This document shows positions 25,679-38,500 of a stretch of DNA of 64,000 bases, piece after piece. The position numbers and the translations under genes are program-made. Every line of letters begins with the position of its first letter. Position 1 is the first letter of the stretch. Origin of the DNA: Marsupella aquatica (taxonomy: Eukaryota > Marchantiophyta); the NCBI GenBank assembly GCA_973895155.1, contig OZ316894.1:8742001-8806000 (forward strand). Reading direction: 5' to 3'. The notes below the pieces were generated by a model, which was not told the origin of the DNA, did no database searches, and saw nothing but the letters and a program-made list of their open reading frames with translations.

Positions 25679-26026
25679 GATACAAAATTCATTGCTAATG
25701 CTCCTCTTGCCTGCAAACAAGTATTCATATGGCATTCTCCTTCGTGAACTTCAGAGCTGCTACTTGTTTGACAATCTTTTCCTACTAGTTTCCGTCCAGA
25801 CTGCGATTCATACCTGGCTTCAATTATCATTGTCTTGAAGTTAGTTTAAGGTCAAAGTCCTTCAATTCATGATGATCACATACTTTGGCAGCATACAGAA
25901 TACGTATGTTGTAATGCTCTGTTGGCCTCTTCCATTGGCGTTAAAGCTTCGTCATATTTACAAGCTTAACGAAATAGCCATCAACCAGTTTGCATTCGCT
26001 GAGGTGACTACGGACCAGGCCTGATC

Positions 26027-26864
26027 ATGGATTCTCGGGTCCAGCGAACTTCGGCAGCTTCGGCACAGATCCTATACACCTCTGGAGATATCGTTGAACC
26101 CCAATTACATATTAATAATTCGATTAGATCAGATCTAGAAGGTCTGCAGTGGTATAATTAACTGAGATTGCTCTTCTCCTGGACTTCCCTCAGGGCGCGG
26201 ACGTGGAGGTGGAGGCGGATTGCAATGGGTTTTAGGGCCCCTTGCGCTCCTCATAACGGGGGCCCTTCCTGCGCTGTGGCTGCCATCGCCAGCGCTCTTC
26301 AGTGGCTCAGCCACTGCAGGCCTTCTAGCACTAACGGGCCTCGATGCCGTATTTAACATGGGAGCCACTGCATTCCTCCTCATGGCAGACTACTCGGCCG
26401 GTGGCCAAAGCCAGGACGCAAGCTTGTCCAACGCGAGTATGATCCCTCTGGGCTACAAGGTGTGGAGCTTTCTAGTGAACCTCGTGGGACTGGCGGTTCC
26501 GGTTGCTCTAATGGTGGCGTCTTGGCGAGGAGTGCTCCAAGTCCAGCCCACTCTGCCGGTGCTGCCAGCAGCTGCGCTTCTAGGGCCTTACACCTTGCTG
26601 GTGGTGGTGCAGTGGCTGGCTGAGGCCTTGGTTTGGCAATGGCAGTCTCCCGTGTGGCCTGTGCTCCCGCTTGTGTACCAAGCTTACCGAGTGTTGCAAC
26701 TCACCAGAGGCATTGAGCTGGGAGTGGCGTTAAATGCTCCAGAGTGGCTTGTAAAAGCCGTCAAGGGGCTCGTTGCTTGGTGGGTGTTCGTCCTCGGCAT
26801 GCAGATCATGTGGGTGGCCTGGCTGGTGGGAACCATCCAAACACGTTACTCCAGATCTGGCTAG
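26027..26864 (+). CDS. Multi-pass membrane protein, plant-specific type
   Basis: Two exons, 26027-26141 and 26194-26864 (phase 1 junction), encode 261 residues. The ATG at 26027 is the first after an in-frame TGA at 26000-26002. The N-terminal 40 residues are hydrophilic. A Gly-rich RGRGGGGG linker is followed by about six hydrophobic segments, for example GPLALLITGALPALW, SFLVNLVGLAVPVAL and WWVFVLGMQIMWVAWLVG. I have an impression of similar unnamed plant membrane proteins, possibly plastid-located, but cannot name a family or activity. Hydrophobic segments without cysteines or charged pairs give no clue to a substrate. A longer N-terminus from an upstream exon is possible, because a GGCACAG acceptor lies inside exon 1. 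Confidence 0.65.
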
Positions 26865-28030
26865 TCTCCATGCGGGTTTGCTCGAAAGAATTTACACTCC
26901 GTGGACTCGTGGAGGCCTGTTTCTCATTGAGGCTGCATCTGTCTTGTTCCTGGACACTGCAAAGCATGAGTACATTTTCGTCGGAGGACAGGACGATGCT
27001 GAACTACAGGGCTGATTCTCACCCATAGCTTTTAGGCGCGACTGTCGACGTAAGCGACTGCTCTTTGCAAAACTTAAGGAAGATGCACCCCATGGCGACA
27101 AGCTCCAAGGCTTACATCGCCAGAATAGCAGTTGCTGGTTTAGATTGGAGGCTTTCCAATCCAAGTATACGAATTCTCCTTGAAAGCAGGGTGTACAACT
27201 ATTCGCGCAACTGGGATTTGAACAATTCAGTTCGGACCGCCTCTGTTCCCAAACTCGAGTAATATCTATTGGAGGTCAAATTTAAGTTGATGAGACATCA
27301 GCGCTCGCGGACTGACTACACCGAATTTGAAAACCGTCAATCCTCATATCAGCGTAAATGTGACATGTCTTATTATTAGGCTATAGATGAACGTGTGCAG
27401 CATTCTGGTGAAACGTAAATGCACGAACAAGGTGAGGCCTTAATGTAAATATCGGAACATAACATAAATGTGTCATATTTTAGAGCAAGTGTACATAACG
27501 TACTGCAATACCTTCGACATAATTTGGTAGTAAGTTTTTACGGAAGTGCTGGTCATATCTAAATCCTACCCTTTGCAGACCGGAACCATTGTTTATGGAC
27601 GACTAAGTACTAATCCTTGTCAGACCATATTTATTCAGATCATAATTGCCATTGCCCAATGGGCACCCTACGACTGCTCAGTTCAAATAGGGAATCGGCC
27701 AATAAGCGGATGAAGTACTAATTGGGCATTGAGATTACTCGCTGCACACAGCATAATTTGATTAGCTCCTTATGGAAAGGACTTATTTGGCGAGTGAGAC
27801 TAGTTTCCTTAGATGTGACCACGAATCCGTACATTGCTGTCAAAATATTCGTTAGTGCAAGCATGTCAAACCTGTGCTCCAGGGAGGAGAGAAACGAGTT
27901 TTCTGCAGGCTCTGCTCAACCCATATCATTCTCATGACCAGGTAAAAAACAGGGAAGGTGTACATCGCATCGAAACATTAGGACAACTTCGCCCGTTACC
28001 GTCTCCAATCTAGAAAGACCATTCTGAAAG
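26865..28030. other. Intergenic
   Basis: No gene is seen. Part of the left edge is presumably the 3' UTR of the membrane-protein gene. Confidence 0.35.
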
Positions 28031-28402
28031 CTAACAAACACCGAATTTAGGCAGCTGAATCTCCAATCCCGAATGTAGCATGTGATGATACCACCATTCC
28101 TCTTCTACCTTGCAGAAAAGTGGCATAAAGAAGCTGGCCGTCAAAAACAGAGGGGCCGCTCTGTACTCCAATACTACCCTTAGTGGCAGAGTATTAATGC
28201 AATTCTGGTAGTTGCGCTCTGGCTCAACGTTGTCACAGACATCCTGCATATACCTAATCACGTTCTTCAAGTCCGCAGGACCAGTCACACCAAGCAGACA
28301 ACAAGAAACACAGTCAAGCACACGCTTGTGATGCTCCCATTCACTCCACTGAGCATAGAGAAGTGGAACAGACATGAATGAACTGCTCACCGGAGCTCTC
28401 AT
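28031..28402 (-). other. Orphan 123-codon frame
   Basis: This minus-strand frame lies downstream of the PP6 stop and is mildly coding-like, with several cysteines and aromatic residues. It has no recognised motif and no splice partner was found. It may be chance or part of an unrecognised minus-strand gene. Confidence 0.15.
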
Positions 28403-28638
28403 TCACACAAAATCAGGTCTCACCTCATCACGAGGGAGATATAGTAAGCTATCCACCTCTTCCCATGAACAACGCCATGAAGGGGCTTAGACCCAAAATT
28501 TGGGGAAAAGAATCAATACGTAAAAGGAATTCTGATTACCTGTTACAAGACAAAGATTACACTTAGCTTCTCTAATTTCACCATGGTGAAGAGCTAATTT
28601 GCAGCTGACCAAGACATTCTGCAAGCATAAATTCACTT

Positions 28639-31600
28639 CTACAAGAAGTATGGCACTCCCGCTCTGGGAGCCATCATGGCGTTATTCTCATCTGTTTCAG
28701 TGAAAAATTTTACATCCCTTTCCTGCGAAGCAAAAGAAACCAAAAATTAGAAACCACATATTTGTCCAACTTAAATAGGTCAGAAAGTTGTCTTCAGTGA
28801 CAAATTAAGAGCAAAGCAGAACGGATTCGCACTATTGCTCAAGGTAACATTGAGGTAATCATCACTTAATATATGCTAGTATCTTAAAAACGCAAACACA
28901 CAAAGACAGATTAATGCTCCTCAGTGCTGTGAACCTTCAAGAGGAAGAAAAGGGGAAGGAAAATGACTCTTCGACAAATTTCTATTGTATCCCTAACTTC
29001 ACACTTCAAAATTACAATATAGTAAACAATCTACAGTAGCAGTAATTGGAAATATAAAATGATCATGGCACAACATTACCATATTTTCATTGAAGCTTAA
29101 TATAGATGCAACATTGCCGCATCGATAGCAATAATTGGGAGCAGACCACACCTGGTGAGGGCCACCCATCATCATTAAGTCACGTCTTGTTCCAATTTTA
29201 CATTTCCCAAATTACTTCACCGTGTATATAGTGGAGATCAGGGAGTCTGATAAGTTCACTAGTCAGTCTACAGTATTTCTCACTATTTAGCTTGACTGAC
29301 AATTCTACAATCTCGGTAGTTTACAAATGCTTCCGATGCCCCCAACCTGATTGGGTTCCACCAGCCCTTAAAAATGCAGTCATTCTCACTCCAATGTGAT
29401 ACGTCTACCTTCTGAAGATGGTCAAACCAGGTACAGAATAATAGGAGAGGAAACTCACAGTTACAAGCCCTTTGTCCGGGAACATGTACTTCAATCCCTC
29501 TTGAACAAGCTGGTGAGCTCTGCATACTAGCTCCAAGCCATTGATGTGGTTAAACTGCAAATATCCAACCCATAAATTCATGGTTATAAAAATTTCGTTG
29601 ATCACTAATTCGACAATCCACTGACAAAGATCACACGTCAAGCGATAAATTTGATAAATAATTGTAAAATTTGCAGTTCCAGTAACTCACCTCAGAAGTA
29701 ACCCGTGCTCCAAAAAGCCATCCAGCACCCCGAGGGCTTACTGCCCAAGTCTCAATGTCTTCCGGATCACTCCACATCAAATCACAAAAAGGGCCTTCAT
29801 GTGGTATTTCGCACTGTCGTTCTATCACTCTAATCTGTTCAATGTACGCAGATATAAATTGACCAGTCAGTCCAAAAATATTCAGATGAAAATCTCAAGA
29901 TACAGTGGCAACCTTCCTTTAAAAATTCCGGAATCCTAGGTATCATACCTGATCCACTGCACGAATATCTGGGGAGAGTCCTCCATGTACACATAGAACC
30001 TGCAGTCAAAAGCAAACAGGCTTACATTTTGGAAGTGACTTGGCTTCACCATTGGCAAAAACTCTCTGGGAACAGACACATCTATGGAGAGGACCCCAGT
30101 ATCTTCTTTAGTGCAGGGGAGTGATACTGACGCCAGCTCATGCATTATGCCCAAGCATACATCCCTGAGGCCCTTAGTTGGAATCATGCTCTTTGATAAT
30201 ATAAATTCAGGTCGAAGTCTGCCTACATGTCAGCGAGCAAAACTCCGATTCTATATAGAAAATTGCAGCAACATCATACTTACTTTTCCATCAATAATGG
30301 CTGACAATGTCAAATAATCGAAGACATCTGTGCAATACCGCCATGCATTTGGATTCCCATATTTTCTTTGACATTCATCATAGAATCCATACACCTGAGA
30401 AAACATACATGCATCATCCAATGTGAGGATGTGGCGGACAATATGGGGGCCTACGTTAACACAACGATCCGCTGACACAAAGGTGACAGCAACCACTTGC
30501 ATAAGCCACGTAGAGCAGAAGTACAGCCGGATTCGTTTCGCAATAGTTGCATGGGGAAATACCAAGTCAAAGACCACACAATCAAACGAAACGAGAGTAT
30601 TGGATGGGAAAGCATATACAGTACGGCATAAATGACAGTATTCGTTACGGACAACCCAATCCACAAGAGAGAATTCATCACAGCAACCTTGTTACATTTC
30701 CGAACTGAGAGGTACCTGAGTAATTTGCCTGCTCTCGTGGTTTCCCCTTAAAAGCGTCATATGAGCCGGGTATCTGAAACAGCAGGTGTCATAGCAGCAT
30801 TAGGGCACGTCCAGCTTAAATTGAATCGAGAAATTAACACTCCGGTTTAATTTTCCAAACCCACCTCTGCTCGATAGACTGACAAACATTAAGATACCTG
30901 GATACGACTCAGTGGCCGAATTGTTTAACAAATTATTACTTTTAGCTTCTGCTATTGAGCCATATGGAGGATGGAAAGTGAATCACCTTGCTTTCAGTAA
31001 CAATAAAATGGTGAAAACTTCGAGACTGTTGTAACCGCGGTCAACAAAATCACCCTGGTCAGCATTTAGTGAATAGTTAGCGAGCACATTTCTTCCCTAA
31101 ACGCTACAAAACAGAACCTCAGTTGATTTTTGCTCTTACTCTTAACAATTCTATTTTACAACCCTAAAACTAGTATAAATAACCAATTGTAATATTTCTG
31201 AAAACCTCATTTAAACCCTTGCACCAATATTGCAAGAACTAACGAGGCAGCCCTTAAAAATGAGAAGACTTGTTTATTAACACGACGGTTTTCAGCATTT
31301 CAACGAAAAACTACAATGTTTCCAGGCAAGGTTCTAGCACAGTGACAATCTTTACCATAAAGATATAATTCGTGTGCGGCACATGACCTCCAGTTTGAAA
31401 TAGCTTCATCAAGTCATGAAATTGACCGTGGATATCACCACAAACGGTCACTGGGCTGTTCACAGGCTGTACATTTGATTCTTCTACTAATATTTCTTTA
31501 ACCTGAACAAGCACGTTCAAAACCAATTAGACAAACCTCTGCGGCCCAGTCGGCACACACAGACTACATTTCAGACCAGGATAGTCGCAGATCCATAGTA

Positions 31601-32309
31601 CGCATGTAGCTGCACACATCGATATAACGTCCTCCGCTATAACACAGCCGTCCCGGCAAAATGGGTCACATACTCCCTTCTTTCTTAATATCCTTTAGCT
31701 ATAATAAAAATTGGATTTTTCTTAATTTTCTAATTGCTATTTAAGGTCACCAAAAAAATATTCGACTCTGTCAAGCGAGGAGAAGCTGAATCATGTGACT
31801 GACGATCTCCTTGAAATTCAGGATTGAAGCAATTGGCAACCATCGGAAGCTCACAAGAAGGAAGCTCAAAGCATCAGTGTAGCGAAGCCCTATCCATACT
31901 GGTAACGAATTACGGTACAAGACAAGGTTAGAACGTCTAGATATTGTATTAAAATGTTACTATTGAGCAAAATCTTCACACAATCCAATGGGTCGTGAAC
32001 ATCTGCAAAAGCTGCTGCGCCCAAACCGGCTAAACTAACTAAGTGAACTGCAACAGCCGTTTCGCGTCAAAAAGAACGAAGCACACAACAAGCAGACGAT
32101 GAGAAAACTTAGGGTTACCACACAACACGATCAGTGCGGCATCATATCCGTCACTCTCCAAAAGAAACGCACAAATGCTCGAAAACAGGGTTAAACGAGG
32201 CAGCACGAAGTGCGGGCAGCAGCAGTACGTATTCACAGAGTTGCTTGAGCTCGTCCTCGGACAAATGATGGCCGCCCTTAACATTCTCGATCCACTGGTC
32301 CAAGTCCAT
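28639..32309 (-). CDS. Protein phosphatase 6 catalytic subunit (FyPP type)
   Basis: Ten exons in transcript order: 32229-32309, 31356-31502, 30987-31054, 30716-30773, 30284-30394, 29949-29999, 29691-29834, 29459-29554, 29080-29151, 28639-28722. All junctions are GT-AG and phase-consistent. The product is 303 residues, the family's usual length. It begins MDLDQWIE and ends in PYFL, the carboxyl-methylated PP2A-family tail. Metal and catalytic motifs are intact: GDIHG (49-53), GDFVDRG (77-83) and RGNHE (108-112). PP6 is a cytosolic/nuclear Ser/Thr phosphatase. In Arabidopsis, FyPP1/3 act on phytochrome, PIN auxin carriers and ABI5. No active-site change is visible. Several in-frame extensions of single exons are intron read-through. 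Confidence 0.98.
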
Positions 32310-33060
32310 TCTGCCGGCACCAGCCTCTCCTCATACACACACTTCCACCCGATTGGATTCGAGCTCAGATCGATCCGCTATACACCAGCCACACGGGGAC
32401 ACCCACTCGCACTACGGAAACCTCAAAAAGCTCGCTCCCCTGAGAAGCACTCCTCCGCCAGAGCCTCAGCGCTCGAAACACCACCACCACCAACAAGCAA
32501 GATCGATCCACCGATGACCGATCGATGGATGGATCCAACACCACGACACGATACTTGTGTCTCGCCGACGACGACAACGCTAAGACAGACGAGCAATACA
32601 GTCGTCCTCAGTCGAACGCAATGACCCAGGCCCGCCCCGCAGGACGTGACGGAAATCGATACCGCGGATAACGTGGCACCCAGGCGGACAGGCAGCGAGC
32701 GCTCCTTCTCCTCGTGTCTGTCTACTCCATAGTCTGTTGTGCTCTCGGCTCGGCTCGACTCTACTCGCACAAAAGCTGGATCGATCGTTCGTTCGTTCGT
32801 TCGTTCGTTGGTTGGTTCCTCCCTTGGTTCTATCGGACTGATGGGTTCCGAATCACCACGGCAGGACGGGGCAGGGGCACCGACGATAGAGCAAAGCAAG
32901 CAAGCAAGCGATGAAATCGGCCACGCTACAGTACTCGCTCGAATGCTCGTCTCCCGTCTTCTCCCGTCTTCTCCCGTTCCTGCCGGCTCTCCCTCTCCCT
33001 CTCCCTCCCCTCTCTCTCCCCCTCTCTCTCCCTCTCGTGTAATCGTATTGCTTTGTTTGG
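32310..33060 (-). promoter_or_regulatory. PP6 5' leader/promoter region with simple repeats
   Basis: Upstream of the PP6 ATG lies CpG-rich sequence with a (GTTC)n run at about 32786-32809. Three copies of CTCCCGTCTT follow at about 32951-32980, then a long CT-rich tract at about 32988-33038. Pyrimidine/purine tracts of this sort are common in plant 5' leaders. The frames running through it on both strands are compositional. No TATA box could be assigned. Confidence 0.4.
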
Positions 33061-33240
33061 AATGCTACTCTGCGTTTCCTCTCCGCTGACGAGAGGGAGG
33101 GGAGGGAAGGGGAGGGGACTGTGGTCCCCGCTTGAGAGGCGGCAGACGAGGCTACCATGGTGGTAGCTTGATGAGGAGGAGGATAGCCAAGCTACCGTGG
33201 CAGCCTGGCTTTTAGGATTTTGGGGAGCAGTACGTTATAG

Positions 33241-33650
33241 AGAAGTGGGTGGCACTCGTGATTCTTTTTCACCTAAGCAAAGACCTCTTCTGGGGGGCTT
33301 TGTGGGAGGAGGTGGCACTCGTGAATTTGTTTTTCACCAATGGAAAGACCTTTTGTGGGGGGGCTCACTGGGAGGAGGTAAGGAGGACGTGAGGAGGAGT
33401 TTACGAGAAGTGGGGGGCACTTGTGAGATGTTTTTCCACCCACACAAAGACTTTTTTTTAATGATTTTGGGGAGGCCGGGAGGAGGGCTTTACAAGACTT
33501 TGGGGGTGTGATTTGTATTCACCTAAGCAAAGCTCTTTTGGACTCTGGGAGGAGGTATGGAGGACATTACAAAGAAGTGGGAGGAACTTGTGACCTTTTT
33601 TTCAATCCAAGCAAAGCCTTGTTTCTAGGATTTTTGGGAGGAGAGAATAG
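33241..33650. repeat. Degenerate G-rich minisatellite, about 5 units
   Basis: A motif of the form GAAGTGGGNGGCACTYGTGA, then a T-rich block, then CACCNAAGCAAAG recurs near 33241, 33310, 33407, 33503 and 33573. The units are degraded and unequally spaced (about 70-100 bases). Confidence 0.6.
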
Positions 33651-33743
33651 GGAGATGATAATTGCCCCCACATGGTGTAAATCCACCCTAAGTCTGCAAC
33701 TTCTTCCTTGGCCTAGCAGGCACTTTTTGTCAGAGTTGTGTAA

Positions 33744-33842
33744 GGTAACCCATCCCCAAGAGGGGGTAATGGGATGTAATCCCAGAGGACGCTGAGCCCG
33801 AGGGGATTACATCCATTATCCCCAAGTGGGGATGAGTTACCC
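33744..33842. repeat. Foldback element (imperfect hairpin, ~40-bp arms)
   Basis: The left arm (33744-33784, starting GGTAACCCATCCCC) is matched by the inverted right arm (about 33800-33842, ending GATGAGTTACC). A loop of about 15 bases lies around CGCTGAGC. Both arms contain GGATGTAATCCC/GGGATTACATCC. The string GTAAGG occurs immediately left (33740-33745) and right (33846-33851), which could be a short target-site duplication of a MITE. A small-RNA hairpin is the alternative. Confidence 0.55.
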
Positions 33843-35571
33843 GACGTAAGGCCTGAGTGAATTTTTACACAACATTTAGTTCAGTTTGACACAGTTTGAC
33901 ACAGTAAATGTCTGATCCGTCACTGTCTGCCACTTGCAGTTACCCTATTTCTCATTCAAATTTCATAAACCCCAGGCCAGGCTGGCCTAGGGGTGGCTTC
34001 ACCTGGGGGTAATGCCTCATAACCTGGTACACAGATACAAAGAAAACAATTCACGAGGGGTTTACGCATGGATAGATGAGTACTAGCTGTTAAATCTGGT
34101 GACTAGCTCCTTCATCTTGGGGGGGTATTTTGGCCATTGTACTGCCATATATGTCATATTTTGATGGGTAGTTAGCGAGACCCTACCAAAAGTGCCACCT
34201 GCCCAAAATTCGAAAGGAAACCCTGGAGGGAGACAGGAAATGGACCACTCCTAGAGTGATAGACTTCGGTTGCCTCACCCCCATTTCCACAATGGGGAAA
34301 TGGAGTGAATGGAAAGATGATAAATGATGCTACCCCAGAGTGGGAGGTTCTACCAATTTCCCTGTGCTTGCCCAACCTGGTAACACCTTTCGAGATGTGC
34401 AGCCAAAAATTCTGTCCATTGAAAAGTGAAGGGGCAGCCACAAGGGTGCAGCTTGGTTTGGGATCGTTCTCAGAGTCATCCCAAGTCCAGCGGGGCATAC
34501 CAACAGGGGATACGGCTACCAAGGTATTATTAGCTTGAGAAGAGATCATGGTAGGTGGAACTGCAAAGGCTACCAGGTCAGGCATCCGAGCTATGGAAAA
34601 AGAGCTTGATGTACTTACTCGTGAAAATGTTGGGGCTAGCCAAGGAAGCAAGGTTTTGCTGCAAAACCTTGCCCGAGCCTTTGAATCCAAAACTACCTGC
34701 TATTTGGCTCTCGTCGATCAGATCGCAATGGCCAGTTCTTAGTCTCCATATTTGTGTTGTATGTCCTGCAGTTAGCACCTTCCTTCACAGCATCAGATCG
34801 CAATGGCCAGTTCTTAGACTCCATATTTGTGTTGTGTGTCCTGCAGTTAGCACCTTCACCTCGGTCCAGCCTGGATCCACCAGGTTGCACCATTTGTAGG
34901 AGGCTTGTCCTGACATCATGCTGGAGGTTGGCACAAGTAGACGAGGGCAGAAAGTGGATTGTGAAAAAGGGGGAAGTTTGGACAGTTTCCCCTTATACAG
35001 TGCTAGTAGTGGTTTAAGAGCCCAGAAATCAGTCAACGTGCGCATGACATCATCCTGTTCACTTTACATTACTTTAGATGCTACGGGACTTCTTTTCAAA
35101 GGACTAACCCTATGCTTCAAATTCACCCTTAAATTATATCGACTGGAACTCGCCAAATCCAATACACTCCTTACAAGTGTGAATACCCCTGAAGCAATGC
35201 CGGAATTCCACATTGTGGAGAACATCATTCTTACTACTCTTAGGCTTCAAAATTGACTACCAACATTTGCAGGGAGCACATGTGACATTTTCCATGCAAG
35301 ACGAGATTTCTGGGGGAAAATATCCCTTCCTGAAGCCTACAGTGAAAATTACGAAACTGCCATCTACTGTAGTAGTTCAGAGGCCCCACCCTCAGAGCAA
35401 TAAGCCGTTCAAGAGTAAAACCTCTTGAGATGAAGGTTGCGAGCACAACTTAGGCTCATACTTCAACGTTGCTTGCTGCACCCTTTCTACAGTCATCTTT
35501 TCCACGTCACAGTTTCAGAAGAAATTCGATAGAACATAGCTTCATAGGGCTCCCGCGCTGTGGCTATATAC
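33843..35571. other. Intergenic between PP6 and coilin
   Basis: Open frames such as 34172-34690 (-) and 34918-35256 (+) have no recognised motif. The region contains the 75-bp duplication listed separately and presumably the coilin 3' UTR next to 35571. Confidence 0.3.
34717..34866. repeat. 75-bp tandem duplication
   Basis: Copies span 34717-34791 and 34792-34866. Each begins ATCAGATCGCAATGGCCAG and ends in a GTTAGCACCTTC block. They differ at only a few positions. Confidence 0.9.
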
Positions 35572-38500
35572 TTAGAGAGCTTGCTGAGCTCTCAGAAGAG
35601 CAACTATGGAACCTACTCCAGCACTTTTGAGAAACTTGTGCTTCCTGTCCCGACCGGATTTTGGTTGATTTAGGAGTTTGCCACCTTCACTTCCAGCAGC
35701 AGCATTCGCCGGCTGCTCAGAAGGCGCTATTTCACCTACCGAGGCATTGGCGACTACCACGTCTTTTTGGCAAAGTTCCGTCTTTTTCCTCTCTAACTCG
35801 TCTGATAAAAGAGCGTGCAAGGCAGATGCAAAAGCGGCTCCTTCTCCATCCTCCACACCTATATCACAATCATTTACCCATTGCTCAAACAAGTTGTAAC
35901 AAAACAAATATTACGACTACCAGGTGATCCCAGGTACACTTGAATAGATACTTTCCTTGAGGGATCATGCACTAAAATTTTCCTTCAATCACTAAGAATG
36001 GTGTCAACAGATGAAAATGGGCTGAACAATGCCATCCTATACACCAGAAAATATCAATCGCAAGGTTCCGTAGAAGGTGAGACAATCCCACACAATATAA
36101 AAAACAAAGAAATCATTGCTATATTAGAATTAAGAAAGGTCTGTACCTTGTTGCTCTCCAGAAGGAATGCTATCACCTATATCAGTGACGGGTTCACGAT
36201 AAGGACTATCAGGTTGGTGAGCGACTGCAGTGGTCGGATCCAGTTCTGCATGAAGAAATAAACCCCTTGAGTTGATTCTTCTCCATCTACTCTAATTAGG
36301 TTGCGCAAAATCTGTCAGAAAAGCAGCACTAGGTGGTCTATATGCACAAGATCGATGAGAATGTGTTGGTCAGTACCTGTTCCCATCACTACACTTGTAC
36401 AAGGACCCACTTCATGGTTCTCAGTAGGCACTCTCTGCATTAGCCGGACTTCCACGAGGGAAGAAAACTCAGTCTGCAATGCGAGCAAATGCATCACTTA
36501 GCCAAACATAAATAAAGAAATCACTCAACCACAGACTTTTCGTTAGCTCTTCCACAAATAAGCTGAATTTATCCGGGTATGTCACCTGTAAGATAATCAG
36601 GGGGCAGCTCTCATCAAATGACAGTCCGGGTATCTCGAGTTACACTCAACAAGCGGCATCCAGCTCATTTGAGTGTCATTAATCTCAACTTTCACAACAA
36701 AGTCGAATCTAGGAATCGTGGTTTTGTGCTGTTAGCCCAAGGGAGGTAACACAGGCAGGTTCCAAACAGTAAAGATAAGTGAAGTAGCTTAATGTCAAAC
36801 TAAGCCTAATGTCATAGTACGCAATTGTCATCCCCTCCGAGCTTAAGTTCATTGTGGAAGACTTCTAAATCACATGAGTAGCAAACAAATGTAGCTCACC
36901 TCAAGCACTCCATTTTCATCATATGGACCAACTACTTGCATCTCTTCCACACTCCAAAGCTCTTCTTCATCCTCTGAAGAAGCCTTTTTTCCAAGACGTG
37001 GATAGTCTGGGTGTGGGTCCACCTTGATCATATTAGTGGCATTGTCCCATAAGGCAACTATACCGACCTACATACACCGCGTTATAGTGGTGTTAAGTCG
37101 AGACAGTCAATGAACATACTCTGAAACTATTCAAATACATTCCAATTGATTTAAGTGAACATTTCGTTTAGAACTGAGATGATATTCAACAGTCGTCTAG
37201 ATTTTCAGATAAGCAGTAGAGGCTGAACTCCAAATTCTGGAGCTCAGAAACAGTCTTACTCGGTAAGGCGAGATTTCCGGGGTCCATGATGCAGTTAGCT
37301 CCACTAGACGATAGGCCAACACATCACCTTCCTGAAGTGCAAGTGAACCACAGATTAGCCTGTACTTCCTACAGCAAACCTGTGCCACGGGCTGAGGGTA
37401 AATTCCTACATCGATAACAAAAGACATCGCTGTCCATGATTTGCATCTGCAATAGCTCCTCAGATTTTCCATCAAACGCCAAATCATCCTGCCCACAAAT
37501 TTGTGCTTTAAGAATGTAGTAATAGACAGTGCCTCAATTAATAAGCTTTAATGAAGACGCACAGCTAATCCAATCCAAATATACCGTTAGATACAGATAC
37601 AAGATGTCCTGTACATATGTCGAGAGTAAACCTGTGGGGAACCATCAAGGGCTGGATGCCTTTCAGGGTCTATTTGATGATCACTTCTTTTGTTGAGCTT
37701 TTCATCACCCAACTCTTCAGGAGTTTGAAATAAGTCGGCGTCAGTTTGAAATCTTTTGCCCTTGTAATTCTCCGTGCTCTTCTCCTGTCCCCAATTTTGG
37801 CCTTGTCTCTTAGTCTTCACCTGGTCCCCAAATAGGAGCGCAGGCTGCGGGACATCAGTGTGCCAAATACCACATTTCATCACAATCTTCATAATTTGAA
37901 ATTATTCCATGAATCTTAAGATAAGTGCCAATCATTTCGTGAGGCGTTTTAAGCGAACATATTCATCTCAATAATTCAAGCCGTATCCACTCCTGAAGTC
38001 TAAATCAAACAGAATGCTTTGGACTTTAACTATGCCCAAGAGAGTAAAAAAAGTAAGCAATGACAACCGTTCATGCTTCAGTTCAACGTTCATCTCAAAT
38101 GTAACAACTTTACACCTTTAAAATCAGACAAGCCCTGGCATAAGATTGCGGAGAAGGACTTGCACGAGACGGATCAGTCCTTCCACCAAAATTCAAGAAG
38201 TAACTTATGAAATATGACATCCATCTCAGCTTGTGCATTTATCCACAGCAATCATGACACAGTTTTGCTATGGAACCCGTTTCTATCTCCCATCCTAATT
38301 GCTTCAAAGTAAAAGTCTTACCACGGAGAGACGAGATTGATCTTGTCTTTCACCTGCGAGTAAGAACGGAACGGCATTTCTTAGATCTCCAAAAATAATC
38401 ATTTGGCCATCAAAGAAAACTCTGATATGGCTGTGAATTAGGATATGTAAGGGGAAGACAGTAAAGATGGCCATACCTATGTCATAAGGTTCAAAACGAA

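Noticed and set aside
32175-32899. Frames of 149-158 codons upstream of PP6
   Set aside because: They overlap PP6 exon 1 and its CpG-rich leader in other frames and look compositional.
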